Counted from the stretch's first letter, positions 24,765 to 33,546 are shown. The stretch is DNA of 33,837 nucleotides from Bacillus xiamenensis (GCF_000300535.1 NZ_AMSH01000038.1:1-33837), one strand, 5' to 3'. Notes: a model not told the origin generated them from the letters alone. Translations and numbers: made by a program.

Positions 24765-25184
24765 ATGAAACCATTATTTACAGCTAAAGTAAAAGCGCAG
24801 CATGGAAGAGCTGGACATGTTCGTTCTGAAGATGGTGTGCTGGATCATCAGATTGTCATGCCAAACGCAAAAAAAGATGGAGAGACTGGTACGAATCCAG
24901 AGCAATTATTTGCAGCTGGCTATGCAGCCTGCTTCGGAGGAGCCCTTGAGCAAGTAGCCAAGAAGCAAGGGGTAGAGATTGAATCAGAAGTAGAGGGACA
25001 TGTCAGTCTATTAAAAGATGAAAGTGATGGAGGCTTTAAACTTGGTGTGAAGCTGATTGTTTCCGCTAAAGGCCTGGACCATGACAAAGTGAAAGAGCTT
25101 GTCGAGGCTGCGCATGCATTCTGTCCATATTCAAAAGCAACAAGAGGGAACATCGAAGTAGAGCTTGAAGTAGCTGAGTCATAA
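24765..25184 (+). CDS. ohrB: Organic hydroperoxide resistance protein OhrB
   Basis: Second Ohr peroxiredoxin, 139 residues, with redox cysteines in YAACFGG (Cys54) and AFCPYSKAT (Cys118) and NPEQL between. I chose ATG 24765, eight bases from AGGAGG, over ATG 24759, which is too close. There is no OhrR palindrome in front of it, matching B. subtilis, where ohrB belongs to the sigma-B general stress regulon. I could not place a convincing sigma-B promoter: GTTTGA at 24710 and GGTAT at 24736 are too far apart. Confidence 0.91.
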   Translation: MKPLFTAKVKAQHGRAGHVRSEDGVLDHQIVMPNAKKDGETGTNPEQLFAAGYAACFGGALEQVAKKQGVEIESEVEGHVSLLKDESDGGFKLGVKLIVSAKGLDHDKVKELVEAAHAFCPYSKATRGNIEVELEVAES

Positions 25185-25224
25185 AAAGAAGAAAAGGACT
25201 AAAATCAAGTTCATTTTAGTCCTT
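25185..25224 (-). terminator. Terminator of guaD
   Basis: AAGGACTAAAAT / ATTTTAGTCCTT (25194-25205 and 25213-25224) runs into TTTTCTTCTTTTT on the minus strand only. Confidence 0.72.
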
Positions 25225-25241
25225 CGTCAACAGTCTTAGAC

Positions 25242-25269
25242 ACCTGCTGTACAGCAGGTATCTTTTTTT
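25242..25269 (+). terminator. Terminator of ohrB
   Basis: The palindrome ACCTGCTG-TA-CAGCAGGT (25242-25259) is followed by ATCTTTTTTT on the plus strand. Confidence 0.78.
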
Positions 25270-25738
25270 AATATTCTTTCTTTTTGTCGTATGATTCCCA
25301 CGCTTCAAATGGCGCAAGGGTTTTTTGAATTGTCAGCTGGTAAAATGGAATGTTTCTTGATTCGTATTCCTTGTTGATTTCTTCATAAATAAATGAGTCA
25401 TCAAAACCACAAGTTGCTGCATCCTGATGTCCAGCTGCAAAATACACTGCTTTTGGTCTAGCCCAGTAGATAGCGCCGAGGCACATCGGGCAAGGCTCAC
25501 AGCTTGTATATAAAATACAATCTTCTAATTGGTATGTATGTAGAGTTTGGCATGCCTTTCGAATGGCTGTGACTTCTGCATGTGCGGTTGGATCATTACT
25601 TGTTGTGACATTGTTGCTTCCCTCTGCGATAATCTGACCATCCTTGACAATGACTGCTCCAAAAGGGCCACCAGTACCGCTGTTGACTCCTTCTACTGCA
25701 AGATCAATTGCACGTTGTAAAAAAGCTTCGTGATTCAT
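25268..25738 (-). CDS. guaD: Guanine deaminase GuaD
   Basis: Zinc hydrolase converting guanine to xanthine and ammonia, of the cytidine-deaminase fold. The 156-residue length equals B. subtilis GuaD. The zinc site is complete: His53 and Glu55 (AHAEV) with Cys83 and Cys86 (PCPMC). The N-terminal GGPFGAV (23-29) is family-typical, and the end WESYDKKKEY resembles the C-terminal segment that closes the neighbouring active site in the domain-swapped dimer. GGGAGGAAG precedes the ATG. A related nucleoside or tRNA deaminase is less likely given length and place. Confidence 0.9.
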   Translation of the reverse strand: MNHEAFLQRAIDLAVEGVNSGTGGPFGAVIVKDGQIIAEGSNNVTTSNDPTAHAEVTAIRKACQTLHTYQLEDCILYTSCEPCPMCLGAIYWARPKAVYFAAGHQDAATCGFDDSFIYEEINKEYESRNIPFYQLTIQKTLAPFEAWESYDKKKEY

Positions 25739-25837
25739 TGTCTTCCTCCCTTTGTTCGGCTGACTTCTCTAGTATAAACGAATCACACTAGAAAAGAAAT
25801 CATCCTAGTAGATGATCGAACAGGGCAATATACAGAT

Positions 25838-25866
25838 ATAAAAACCCCTGCTATATTCAGCAGGGG
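25838..25866 (-). terminator. Terminator of metE
   Basis: CCCCTGCT / AGCAGGGG with a 6-base loop, followed on the minus strand by TTTTTATAT. Confidence 0.85.
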
Positions 25867-25878
25867 AGAGGAATGTCA

Positions 25879-28167
25879 TTATGCATGCTGCGCCAGCTTT
25901 TTACGAGCCAATTGAGCGGCTGTGACCATGTTTTTCAAAGCAGCAATGGTTTCAGGCTCTTGTCTTGTTTTTAGACCACAGTCAGGGTTGACCCAGAAGC
26001 GGTCAGTTGGACAAACTTTGAGCGCATCATCAATGATTTGACTCATTTCCTCAACAGATGGTACGCGCGGGCTATGGATGTCATATACCCCAAGTCCAAG
26101 TCCTTTTAAGTACGGGTGTTTTTCTAAATAATCAAGGAACCCGCCATGACTGCGTGAGTGCTCAATGGTGATGACATCGGCATCTAGGTCTTCAATCGTA
26201 TCAACAATATCCTCGAAGTTACTGTAGCACATATGTGTATGAATTTGCGTTTCATTTTGAACAGAAGATGTTGATAAACGGAAGGACTCTGCTGCCCAGT
26301 TTAAATATTCTGCCCAATCACTCTCTTTTAAAGGAAGACCTTCTCTTAATGCAGGCTCATCCACTTGAATGACTTGAATACCTGCTTCCTCTAACGCTTC
26401 TACTTCTTTACGCAAAGCGAAAGCGATTTGGAAGGCAATGTCTTTCCGGGAGATATCTGTTCTTGGGAAAGACCAGTTTAAGATGGTGACAGGACCTGTC
26501 AGCATTCCTTTGACCTTTTTCTCTGTTAAGCTTTGAGCGTAAACCGTTTCTTTCACTGTCATTGGCTCTATAAATTCGACATCTCCATAAATGATTGGCG
26601 GCTTCACGCAGCGTGATCCATAAGATTGTACCCAAGCAAATTTCGTAAAGGCAAATCCGGCTAGCTTTTCACCAAAGTATTCAACCATGTCTGTACGTTC
26701 AAATTCTCCATGAACGAGTACATCCAGGCCAATCTCTTCTTGAATATCAATCCATCTTTTTGTTTCTTTCTTAATAAACTCATCATATTCAGCATCTGTC
26801 CATTCGTTTTTGCGCCATTTTTGACGAGCGCTGCGCACCTCAGCGGACTGAGGAAAGCTACCAATTGTTGTGGTTGGAAGAAGCGGGAGTTCAAGAGATT
26901 CGTTTTGGATGCGAAGGCGATCTTCAAAGGCCACAGGACGTTTAAAATCTTTAGGTGACAGATTGTTTCGTTCTGCTGTCAGATCCGCATTTGTCCCTTT
27001 GGCGAATTCTTTTAAGGTAAGAAGCGCTTCACTTGCTTTATGAATGTCTGCATCAATGGCAGCCGCTCCTTTTGTTAAACCTTCTTTTAATCGTGTTAAT
27101 TCAGCCAGTTTTTCAGTTGCATAAGAAAGTCCGTTTAATAGTTTTTCTTCAAGCTGTTCGCTTGGGTGCTTTGCAACTGGTACATGTAGCAAGCTGCTTG
27201 ATGGCTGTAGCCACACTTCTTTTGGCTGAACGTCAGCAATCACTTCAGAAATAAATGACAATCTTTCTCCTAAGTCTGATCTCCAAATATTTCTTCCGTC
27301 AATGATGCCAGCTGCTAAAATTTTGTCTTTCGGGAAGCCATGCTTTTTCACTTGTTCAAGGTTGCGTCCTTGATCATGGACGAAATCAAGACCGATGGCT
27401 TCAACTGGGTACGTGACAAGTTCTTCATAGGCATCCACTGAGTCGAAGTATGTTTGAAGAAGTACGTTTAAGGCAGGTACAGCTTCTTTAATCGTTTGAT
27501 AGATGGCTTTCACTGCTTTCACGTCTTCACTGGAAGCTGTGACTAAAGCAGGCTCATCAATTTGAACCCATTTCACACCGGCTTCTTCAAGTTCTTTTAA
27601 AACCTGAATATAAAGCGGTACAAGACGCTGCTCGATCTCTTTTACTTCATTGGCTTCATAGCCTTTAGAAAGAGAAACAAATGTATAAAGGCCAAGAACG
27701 ACAGGTTTTGTTTCAACACCAAACGCCTTTTTCACCTTTTCGTAAGCTTCAAGCGGTTTGTTGTGTGTGAGTTTGAATTCCGTGCTTTTTTCGTATTCTG
27801 GAACGATGTAGTGATAGTTTGTATTAAACCATTTTGTCATTTCACTTGAGACAGCATCTTTTGTTCCTCTAGCCATCGCAAAGTATGTATCTAGCGGGTC
27901 TTTCAAACTGCGGAAGCGCTCTGGAATCCAATTGAACATAACAGCAGTATCCAGCACGTGATCATAGAAGGTGAAGTCTCCAGAAGGAACAACATCAATT
28001 TGTTGGTCAATTTGAGTTTTAATAGCGGTTAGAAATTGTTCATCCAGTGTGCTTAAGAGAGTTTCACGGTCGGTTTGTCCTTTCCAATAAGACTCAAGTG
28101 CTTTTTTCCATTCTCTGTTTAAACCAATTCGCGGAAAACCTAGATTACTTGTTTTAACAATTGTCAA
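25879..28167 (-). CDS. metE: Cobalamin-independent methionine synthase MetE
   Basis: Transfers the methyl group of 5-methyltetrahydropteroyl-tri-L-glutamate to homocysteine. The 762-residue length equals B. subtilis MetE. The N-terminal domain starts with the family sequence [20 protein letters not shown]. The C-terminal catalytic half carries the zinc ligands in HMCYSNFED and in NPDCGLKTR. The start is TTG 28167 with AGGAGG eight bases upstream; the open frame to 28200 lies in the riboswitch terminator. Unlike B. subtilis metE, which has a SAM (S-box) leader, this gene is preceded by a cobalamin riboswitch. Confidence 0.95.
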   Translation of the reverse strand: MTIVKTSNLGFPRIGLNREWKKALESYWKGQTDRETLLSTLDEQFLTAIKTQIDQQIDVVPSGDFTFYDHVLDTAVMFNWIPERFRSLKDPLDTYFAMARGTKDAVSSEMTKWFNTNYHYIVPEYEKSTEFKLTHNKPLEAYEKVKKAFGVETKPVVLGLYTFVSLSKGYEANEVKEIEQRLVPLYIQVLKELEEAGVKWVQIDEPALVTASSEDVKAVKAIYQTIKEAVPALNVLLQTYFDSVDAYEELVTYPVEAIGLDFVHDQGRNLEQVKKHGFPKDKILAAGIIDGRNIWRSDLGERLSFISEVIADVQPKEVWLQPSSSLLHVPVAKHPSEQLEEKLLNGLSYATEKLAELTRLKEGLTKGAAAIDADIHKASEALLTLKEFAKGTNADLTAERNNLSPKDFKRPVAFEDRLRIQNESLELPLLPTTTIGSFPQSAEVRSARQKWRKNEWTDAEYDEFIKKETKRWIDIQEEIGLDVLVHGEFERTDMVEYFGEKLAGFAFTKFAWVQSYGSRCVKPPIIYGDVEFIEPMTVKETVYAQSLTEKKVKGMLTGPVTILNWSFPRTDISRKDIAFQIAFALRKEVEALEEAGIQVIQVDEPALREGLPLKESDWAEYLNWAAESFRLSTSSVQNETQIHTHMCYSNFEDIVDTIEDLDADVITIEHSRSHGGFLDYLEKHPYLKGLGLGVYDIHSPRVPSVEEMSQIIDDALKVCPTDRFWVNPDCGLKTRQEPETIAALKNMVTAAQLARKKLAQHA

Positions 28168-28186
28168 TTCCAATTCCTCCTCTAAA

Positions 28187-28237
28187 ATATAAAAAGACAT
28201 TTACACTCATGATCAAGATTGATGAGGGAAAATGTCT
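28187..28237 (-). terminator. Riboswitch-controlled terminator before metE
   Basis: On the minus strand AGACATTT / AAATGTCT, with an inner CTCAT / ATGAG stem, runs into TTTTTATATTTT. It is the likely expression platform of the cobalamin riboswitch and lies directly before the metE ribosome-binding site. Confidence 0.75.
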
Positions 28238-28329
28238 GGTTTAAAAAGACAAAATGTGTGTGCGAAAGAAGGCGTGAGTATCACTGACGCTTTTCCGACA
28301 TCTCCTATCAACCGTAGGGGTTTGATGTG

Positions 28330-28500
28330 ATAGAGCGGCTGGTATCCTGGCTCGCGAATCTGCAAGCTTTTCATCCTTCCCGTCTTCATGACAGTGGATT
28401 ACAAAAGAAAAGCTCTCCTCACTTACAGTGGCGGGACCGCGCCGGATTTTCACCGGTCTTCCCAATTAAAATTCGACGTGTGATCGAATTACCGACTCTC
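28330..28500 (-). promoter_or_regulatory. Cobalamin (B12) riboswitch upstream of metE
   Basis: Read on the minus strand, the conserved aptamer parts occur in order: GGGAAGACCGGTGAAAATCC (plus 28444-28463), GCGGTCCCGCCACTGTAA, the GGGAAGG segment, and the B12 box AGCCAGGATACCAGCC (plus 28337-28352). About 90 bases, with a GCGT / ACGC hairpin, lie between aptamer and terminator. Adenosylcobalamin should turn metE off, sparing the cell the slow B12-free enzyme when a MetH enzyme can work. Confidence 0.93.
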
Positions 28501-28523
28501 AAACTATGAATTTATTGTGTTCG

Positions 28524-28552
28524 ATTATATAACGTTCACTTCATTTCGTCAA
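28524..28552 (-). promoter_or_regulatory. metE promoter
   Basis: On the minus strand TTGACG (plus 28547-28552), an exact 17-bp spacer and a consensus TATAAT (plus 28524-28529). The leader to metE would be about 350 bases. Confidence 0.8.
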
Positions 28553-28575
28553 AGTAAATTTTGAATAATTTTAAT

Positions 28576-28613
28576 TAAAAAAATCCCGAGAAAATTCTAT
28601 CTTTTCTCAGGAC
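28576..28613 (-). terminator. Terminator of ispA
   Basis: TCCTGAGAAAA / TTTTCTCGGGA followed by TTTTTTAATT on the minus strand. It ends just before the metE promoter. Confidence 0.82.
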
Positions 28614-28624
28614 CTATCATGAAG

Positions 28625-29584
28625 CTATAGAGACAAAAGTTCTGCTTCCAATGTTTTCTCAAGGAGCACATCAGGCGCAGTTAAATATAAAAACCCGTTT
28701 CCTACAAGGGTTTTCGATTGTTTCAGAGGGAGGGTTCTTCTCACGAGCTGAGCATATACCTCAGGTTCTGTCAATTTACGCTGGAATGCTTCCTCTTCGG
28801 CATTTTTAATAATGGCGAGTGCACCGCTCACATGAGGGGCAGCCATGGAAGTGCCTGTTAGTCTTCCGTATTTATGGTTAGGAAGAGTGGATAAAATATC
28901 TTCTCCTGGAGCGACGAGGTCGATTTCTTTATTCGCATTGGAAAATTCAGAGGATTCTCTTGCAAGAGAGACAGAGCCGACGGCAATGACCTCATTGTAT
29001 GCAGCTGGGTAGGAGAACTCTTCAGTACGCTCGTCTCCGTCACCTTCATTTCCTGCTGCGCAGACAACAAGCACACCGCTATTTACCGCATGTTGAATGG
29101 CTTTTTGCAGGGCTGGTTCATTGCTTGGACCTCCAAGAGACATGGAGATAATATCAACTTTTTGCTCAACCGCATAGTTGATGCCATTAATGATCCATTC
29201 GTATTTCCCGCTGCCATTTTCTCCGCCGAGGACTTTCACGATCAGCAGCTTGGCCTCTGGGGCAACACCTAAAATGCCGCCATTTTGATCCGTTGCTGCA
29301 ATCGTTCCTGCTACGTGGGTACCATGCCCATTGTAGTCTTTCACCTTCTCAGCATCTCCATTGTCATCATCGGTAAAGTTCTTGCCACCGATAATCTGAT
29401 CTTTTAAATCGGGATGCTCCGTGTCGCAACCTGTATCAAGGACAGCAATGGTTATGCCTTTTCCTTTGAAGCCGCTTGACCAAAGTTCGGGTGCTTTAAT
29501 CTCCTGAATACTTTCTGGCGTCTCTTTCGCTTCCATCACATTGGCTTTTACTTCATACGGAATTAAGCGAATTTCACCTTTCAT
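28625..29584 (-). CDS. ispA: Major intracellular serine protease IspA (subtilisin family)
   Basis: Cytoplasmic subtilisin active in late growth and sporulation. The 319-residue protein lacks a signal peptide and equals B. subtilis IspA in length. The triad is Asp50 (VLDTG), His87 (GHGTHVAGT) and Ser246 (GTSMAAPHVSG), with oxyanion Asn179 (AAGNEGD). The short N-terminal extension includes LIPYEV (7-12), the segment that in intracellular subtilisins blocks the active site until cleaved. AAGGAGGGC precedes the ATG. In B. subtilis it is repressed by ScoC and CodY; the only upstream motif I can name is the inverted repeat at 29655. Confidence 0.95.
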   Translation of the reverse strand: MKGEIRLIPYEVKANVMEAKETPESIQEIKAPELWSSGFKGKGITIAVLDTGCDTEHPDLKDQIIGGKNFTDDDNGDAEKVKDYNGHGTHVAGTIAATDQNGGILGVAPEAKLLIVKVLGGENGSGKYEWIINGINYAVEQKVDIISMSLGGPSNEPALQKAIQHAVNSGVLVVCAAGNEGDGDERTEEFSYPAAYNEVIAVGSVSLARESSEFSNANKEIDLVAPGEDILSTLPNHKYGRLTGTSMAAPHVSGALAIIKNAEEEAFQRKLTEPEVYAQLVRRTLPLKQSKTLVGNGFLYLTAPDVLLEKTLEAELLSL

Positions 29585-30098
29585 AAGAAAGCCCTCCTTA
29601 TTTTGTTTTCAAAGTAGATTCAGGTTGCGTAATGTTATTGTATAAAACAAACTTTTGACCGAAAAGGGTCAATTGTAATCATTTTTCAAATCATCAAATT
29701 ATTCATATGTTCGCAGTTCTCCTCGCTTCTTGCCGAAAGAAGTCACCTTTTGAAGAAAACTCTTGATATCATATGAAAAAGGAGGAAATGCTGCATAGTG
29801 AGCTTGCACCTGTTCAAATAAAAATGGGTGAAAAGAACTAAAAAAGACAGTCCTGTTTAACAACAAAAATGAATGGATAGGAGAGTTATGAGGAGAAGGA
29901 GAACGAGTGTAAATATTTTTCTCCAAAAACATTTCACTCTCTAGTATTTGCTTTATGAACCGTTAGGTGAACAAAAGACTCATCATGATCTTTTTTTGGG
30001 GGAAAAATAAGATGTGAAGATTGTGACTGTTCCAAACGTGAAAGGCAACATATAATAATGGAAAGACAAGCTTGCCTTTTTAGATAGGAGAGATAGAG
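29585..30098. other. Divergent intergenic region ispA/ykoG, no convincing gene
   Basis: 514 bases between divergent genes. It holds the ispA ribosome-binding site, the inverted repeat at 29655-29672, a doubtful 77-codon minus-strand frame (29699-29932) and a TATAAT at about 30050, roughly 45 bases before ykoG, without a good -35. AT-rich throughout. Confidence 0.5.
29655..29672. promoter_or_regulatory. TTGACC/GGTCAA inverted repeat upstream of ispA
   Basis: A perfect 6-bp inverted repeat, TTGACC-GAAAAG-GGTCAA, lies about 70 bases upstream of the ispA start. The minus-strand TTGACC could itself be a -35, but no -10 occurs at the right distance. It may be an operator; the protein is unknown. 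Confidence 0.35.
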
Positions 30099-30785
30099 AT
30101 GAACAAAGGGAAGATACTCGTAATCGAAGATGAAAAGAAAATAGCAAGAGTGCTGTCACTTGAACTTGAATATGAAGGGTATGAGGTGACAGTCAAAGAT
30201 ACAGGCATGAACGGACTTCAGGCTCTTGAAGAAGATAGCTTCGATTTGGTGCTTCTTGACGTCATGCTTCCAGAATTAAGCGGTCTTGAAGTGCTGAGAA
30301 GGGTTCGAAAGACGAATACAGAAACACCCATTATTTTAATTACAGCAAGAGGGAGTGTTCCTGATAAGGTAAGCGGCCTTGATCTTGGAGCAAATGATTA
30401 TATTACAAAGCCTTTTGATATAGAAGAATTATTAGCACGAATTCGTGCGCAGCTAAGATTTAATAGCAGTGCGCAAGAAGAAAAGGAAATTGAGCTCAGC
30501 ATAGCAGATCTGACGGTCAATGAGAAAACAAGAGAAATCCAAAGAGGCGGTCAAATGCTGGAGCTGACACCGAGAGAATATGACCTGCTTGTCCATTTGC
30601 TAAAACATCAGCAGCAAGTGCTCACAAGAGATCAGCTGTTAACAGCTGTTTGGGGCTTTGATTATTTCGGTGATACGAACGTGGTCGATGTCTATATCCG
30701 TTATTTAAGGAAAAAAGTCGATTACCCATTTGAAAAACAGTTGATTCACACAGTGAGAGGTGTGGGTTATGTGATGAAAGGATAA
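30099..30785 (+). CDS. ykoG: OmpR-family response regulator YkoG
   Basis: Response regulator partnered with YkoH. The 228-residue protein has a receiver domain (about 4-118) with acidic pocket Glu10/Asp11, phospho-acceptor Asp54 (LLDVMLPE), Thr82 (LITAR) and Lys104 (ITKPFD). A winged-helix DNA-binding domain follows (about 130-226), with the family motif ELTPREYDLLVHLLKH. GGAGAGAT precedes the ATG. ykoH starts three bases after its stop. Likely targets are the direct repeats upstream of ykoI and ykoJ. The signal is unknown. Confidence 0.93.
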   Translation: MNKGKILVIEDEKKIARVLSLELEYEGYEVTVKDTGMNGLQALEEDSFDLVLLDVMLPELSGLEVLRRVRKTNTETPIILITARGSVPDKVSGLDLGANDYITKPFDIEELLARIRAQLRFNSSAQEEKEIELSIADLTVNEKTREIQRGGQMLELTPREYDLLVHLLKHQQQVLTRDQLLTAVWGFDYFGDTNVVDVYIRYLRKKVDYPFEKQLIHTVRGVGYVMKG

Positions 30786-30788
30786 AGC

Positions 30789-32138
30789 ATGAGATTAAAA
30801 AATAAGATCCAGCTTTATACGTCGTTGTCCTTGTTTTTAATGGTGCTGCTGTTTCATACAGCGATTTATTTTATTTTTTCAATGACCTTGACGCAAAAAG
30901 ATATGTCTCGGCTTTCTGAGGTGGCTGAAAATATTGCGATTGCGTTAAAAAAGTCAGAAGAAGAAGGCCTTCCTTCTTCAGAGCTGCTAAAAGCATATCT
31001 GCCTCAAAATGGCATGATCCGTGTTGTGACAGAAAAGGACGAATCGAAGCTGACCGTCACAAAGGAATCAACGTTTAGCTCACTGCCCTTTACATACGAA
31101 TCTGGTCAGACAGCAAAAATAAAAGATTACAACAAGCATATGATTGCATTCGCCGCTATTCCCGTCATTTGGACAAACGGGGAGATTGTGTCGCTTCAAG
31201 TATATGAAGAAATCGAAAATACAGAAGAAAACTTGGCATTATTAAAAATGATATTAATCGCTGCTGGCGTTTTGTTTATTGTGCTTTCTTATTTTGCAGG
31301 TCACATTTTAACCAAACAAATCGTCCGCCCAATTAGTCGAATGACCAATACAATGAAGGCAAGTATGAAGGAAAAGGCATTTAAACGAATTGAATTAACA
31401 GGTGATTCAAAGGATGAATTATATCAAATGGGTCAAACCTTTAATGAAATGTCCGAAATTCTTGAGAAGCATTATGAGAAAGAGCAGCAATTCTTACACG
31501 ATGCCTCTCATGAATTGAAAACACCCATCACTGTTATTATGAGCTACAGCAACTTACTTAAACGCTGGGGACAAACACGACCAGAGGTCATAGAAGAATC
31601 CTCTCAAGCCATTCATGATGAAGCGAAAAAAATGAAAAGGCTGACAGATCAATTGCTCACACTTGCGAAAAATGGACAGCCGCTTTATTTGGACATGAAG
31701 CCGGTTGATCTTGGTCATTTGTGCAAGCAAATATGTCATACACTTGAAGTGGCCACCAATCGGACCATTCAATCTCATGTGCAAACAAAACATCCGCTGA
31801 TCGCTGAAGGGGATGAAGAGAAAATCAAACAGCTTTTGACCATCTTGATTGACAATGCGATCAAATATAGTGCAGAGCCAGTTGATGTGATTTGCGGGCA
31901 GGCAGGAGACAAGCCGTTTATTTCAGTTGTTGATAAAGGAATTGGCATAAAAGAAGAGGATCTGCCGAAAATCTTTGACCGCTTTTTCCGCGTGGATGAA
32001 GCGAGAAACAGTGAGACGGGTGGAACCGGACTTGGTCTGTCAATTGCGAAGCAAATTGCTGAAGAGCATGGGGCCAAGCTAGAGGTAGACAGCCGTATCG
32101 GCGAAGGAACAACCATAACCATTCTTTTTCAGAAATAA
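30789..32138 (+). CDS. ykoH: Sensor histidine kinase YkoH
   Basis: Membrane sensor kinase of 449 residues. Two membrane segments (about 12-34 and 151-171) enclose an extracellular domain of about 115 residues. A HAMP linker follows (about 172-228), then HisKA with His241 in LHDASHELKTPI, and an HATPase domain with IDNAIKYS (N box), VDKGIGI (G1) and GGTGLGLSIA (G2). It follows ykoG directly as one transcription unit. The PepSY proteins encoded next may act on its extracellular domain, but that is inference from context. Confidence 0.93.
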   Translation: MRLKNKIQLYTSLSLFLMVLLFHTAIYFIFSMTLTQKDMSRLSEVAENIAIALKKSEEEGLPSSELLKAYLPQNGMIRVVTEKDESKLTVTKESTFSSLPFTYESGQTAKIKDYNKHMIAFAAIPVIWTNGEIVSLQVYEEIENTEENLALLKMILIAAGVLFIVLSYFAGHILTKQIVRPISRMTNTMKASMKEKAFKRIELTGDSKDELYQMGQTFNEMSEILEKHYEKEQQFLHDASHELKTPITVIMSYSNLLKRWGQTRPEVIEESSQAIHDEAKKMKRLTDQLLTLAKNGQPLYLDMKPVDLGHLCKQICHTLEVATNRTIQSHVQTKHPLIAEGDEEKIKQLLTILIDNAIKYSAEPVDVICGQAGDKPFISVVDKGIGIKEEDLPKIFDRFFRVDEARNSETGGTGLGLSIAKQIAEEHGAKLEVDSRIGEGTTITILFQK

Positions 32139-32146
32139 ATAGGTCT

Positions 32147-32181
32147 TTTCTCATCAATTTCTCATTTCCTCCTTATAAAAT
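32147..32181 (+). promoter_or_regulatory. ykoI promoter with probable YkoG direct repeats
   Basis: TTTCTCAT occurs at 32147-32154 and 32158-32165, an 11-bp period, just after the ykoH stop. TATAAAAT follows at 32174-32181 as a -10. The same repeat pair precedes ykoJ. Spacing and position suit an OmpR-family activator working in place of a good -35. Confidence 0.65.
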
Positions 32182-32204
32182 AGGAAATAGGAAGGAGGCG
32201 CTGC

Positions 32205-32894
32205 ATGTCTAAAAAATCAAAAATGGTGCTTGCGTTCGCAGGATGTCTTATCGTTCTTGCGGCCTTTGCAATGCTCATGATTCAAACCATTGATCAAAAA
32301 ATATTAAGCGAAGCAGAAATCAAAAAAATCATCGCGAAAGATTACAATGGAAACATCACACATATTGATCTCATCAACAATAAAAAGGACTATACATTGA
32401 CGCTGGAAAATTCAAATGGCATCTATCAAATCATTGCATCTTCCGCAAGCGGTCAAATGAAAGAAATCAAACAATTAAAAAGCTATCAAAAACCAAATGA
32501 AAAAAATGCTGAACTTCAAGCAGAAGAAGCGGCAGTGAAAAAAGTGAATGGAACTGTGATTCAAAAGAAAGAAAAAGCCGATCGTTTTACCTTTACGATT
32601 CAATCAAAGAAAGAACTGTATCAAGTAGAGGTAGATAAAAAAACGTTTAAGGTGATAGAAGCAGAAAAGAAAAAGCCGACCTCTAAAGAAAAGAAGCTGA
32701 CAAAAATCACAGTAGAGGAAGCCATTCAAATTGCTGTAAAAGAAGTAGGCGGGACAGTGGATGATGCAGATCTTGAAACATTCAGCGGAATGCTCGTGTT
32801 TGAGGTGGAGCTAGATTTGCCTGACGGAAGAGAGGCAGAGGTGCTTGTGAACGCCTATACAGGAGACATTGAAGGCATTACGTACGAAAACTAA
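32205..32894 (+). CDS. ykoI: PepSY-domain membrane protein YkoI
   Basis: Membrane-anchored extracytoplasmic protein of 229 residues. An N-terminal membrane helix (about 8-27) precedes three PepSY-like units (about 36-95, 100-150 and 160-228). The last is clearest: TVEEAIQIAVKEVGG followed by AYTGDIEGI. PepSY domains often inhibit peptidases or sense them; the role here is untested. GGAAGGAGG precedes the ATG. It has its own promoter within a ykoGHIJ block. Confidence 0.85.
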   Translation: MSKKSKMVLAFAGCLIVLAAFAMLMIQTIDQKILSEAEIKKIIAKDYNGNITHIDLINNKKDYTLTLENSNGIYQIIASSASGQMKEIKQLKSYQKPNEKNAELQAEEAAVKKVNGTVIQKKEKADRFTFTIQSKKELYQVEVDKKTFKVIEAEKKKPTSKEKKLTKITVEEAIQIAVKEVGGTVDDADLETFSGMLVFEVELDLPDGREAEVLVNAYTGDIEGITYEN

Positions 32895-32898
32895 TCCA

Positions 32899-32939
32899 TT
32901 TCTCATGATTTTCTCATGTTTCTTTCCCTCCTTTATCAT
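32899..32939 (+). promoter_or_regulatory. ykoJ promoter with probable YkoG direct repeats
   Basis: TTTCTCAT at 32899-32906 and 32910-32917, again an 11-bp period. TATCAT at 32934-32939 may be the -10; the second repeat then overlaps the -35 position. The distance from repeat to -10 is longer than at ykoI. Confidence 0.6.
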
Positions 32940-32987
32940 CTTGTTTATTTAAGATAAAGAAGAAATCAAACAGAGGAGGAAATGAAC

Positions 32988-33506
32988 ATGATGAAAAAAG
33001 TACTAGTAGCGACAGCATTAACAGGAACTGTTGTCGCAGGTGGTTTCACCCTTCAAGCACAAAATACAAATCAAACGGCAAATGCCGAACAAATGGTGCA
33101 AAAAAAATCATCGTTTGTCTCAAAGAAACAAGCTGAAAAAGCAGCATTAAAAGTGGTGAAAGGCTACGTAGACGATGTGGATCTTGAGCGGAAAAAAGGA
33201 AAATGGGTGTATGAGGTCGAGATTAAAAAAGGCGGCTTTGAATATAAAGTATATGTCGATGCAAAAACAGGAAAAGCGCTGAATGATCCAGTCAAAGAAA
33301 AGAAACAAAATGTGAAAATCACCAAAAAACAGGCTGAACAAATTGCCCTTGCAAAAGTAAAAGGCACAGTCACAGATTCAGATTTAGATAAAGAAAATGG
33401 TGTGTACATCTATGAAATTGAAATCACGACACCGAGCGGCGAAGAAGTCGATTTTGAGATTTCCGCTAAAACAGGCAAAATCCTGAAGCAAGAATGGGAT
33501 GATTAA
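32988..33506 (+). CDS. ykoJ: Secreted PepSY-domain protein YkoJ
   Basis: Secreted protein of 172 residues: a signal peptide (MMKKVLVATALTG, with an AxA-type site near TANAEQ, about 30-35) and two PepSY units (about 41-100 and 105-171). Each unit has the pattern KKQAE-AALK, GYVDDVDLE or GTVTDSDLD, and DAKTGKAL or SAKTGKIL. I chose ATG 32988, eight bases from AGGAGG; ATG 32982 is too close. It has its own repeat-containing promoter and terminator. Similarity to YkoI suggests duplication of a common unit. Confidence 0.86.
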   Translation: MMKKVLVATALTGTVVAGGFTLQAQNTNQTANAEQMVQKKSSFVSKKQAEKAALKVVKGYVDDVDLERKKGKWVYEVEIKKGGFEYKVYVDAKTGKALNDPVKEKKQNVKITKKQAEQIALAKVKGTVTDSDLDKENGVYIYEIEITTPSGEEVDFEISAKTGKILKQEWDD

Positions 33507-33515
33507 GGAAGATCG

Positions 33516-33546
33516 AACCTTACACTTTCATGTGTAAGGTTTTTTC
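33516..33546 (+). terminator. Terminator of ykoJ
   Basis: AACCTTACAC / GTGTAAGGTT with a 6-base loop followed by TTTT. Confidence 0.86.

Noticed and set aside
29699..29932. 77-codon minus-strand frame upstream of ispA
   Set aside because: The start has only GAGAGTG three bases away, the product is phenylalanine- and proline-rich without recognisable features, and I know no counterpart. Kept only as part of the gap description.
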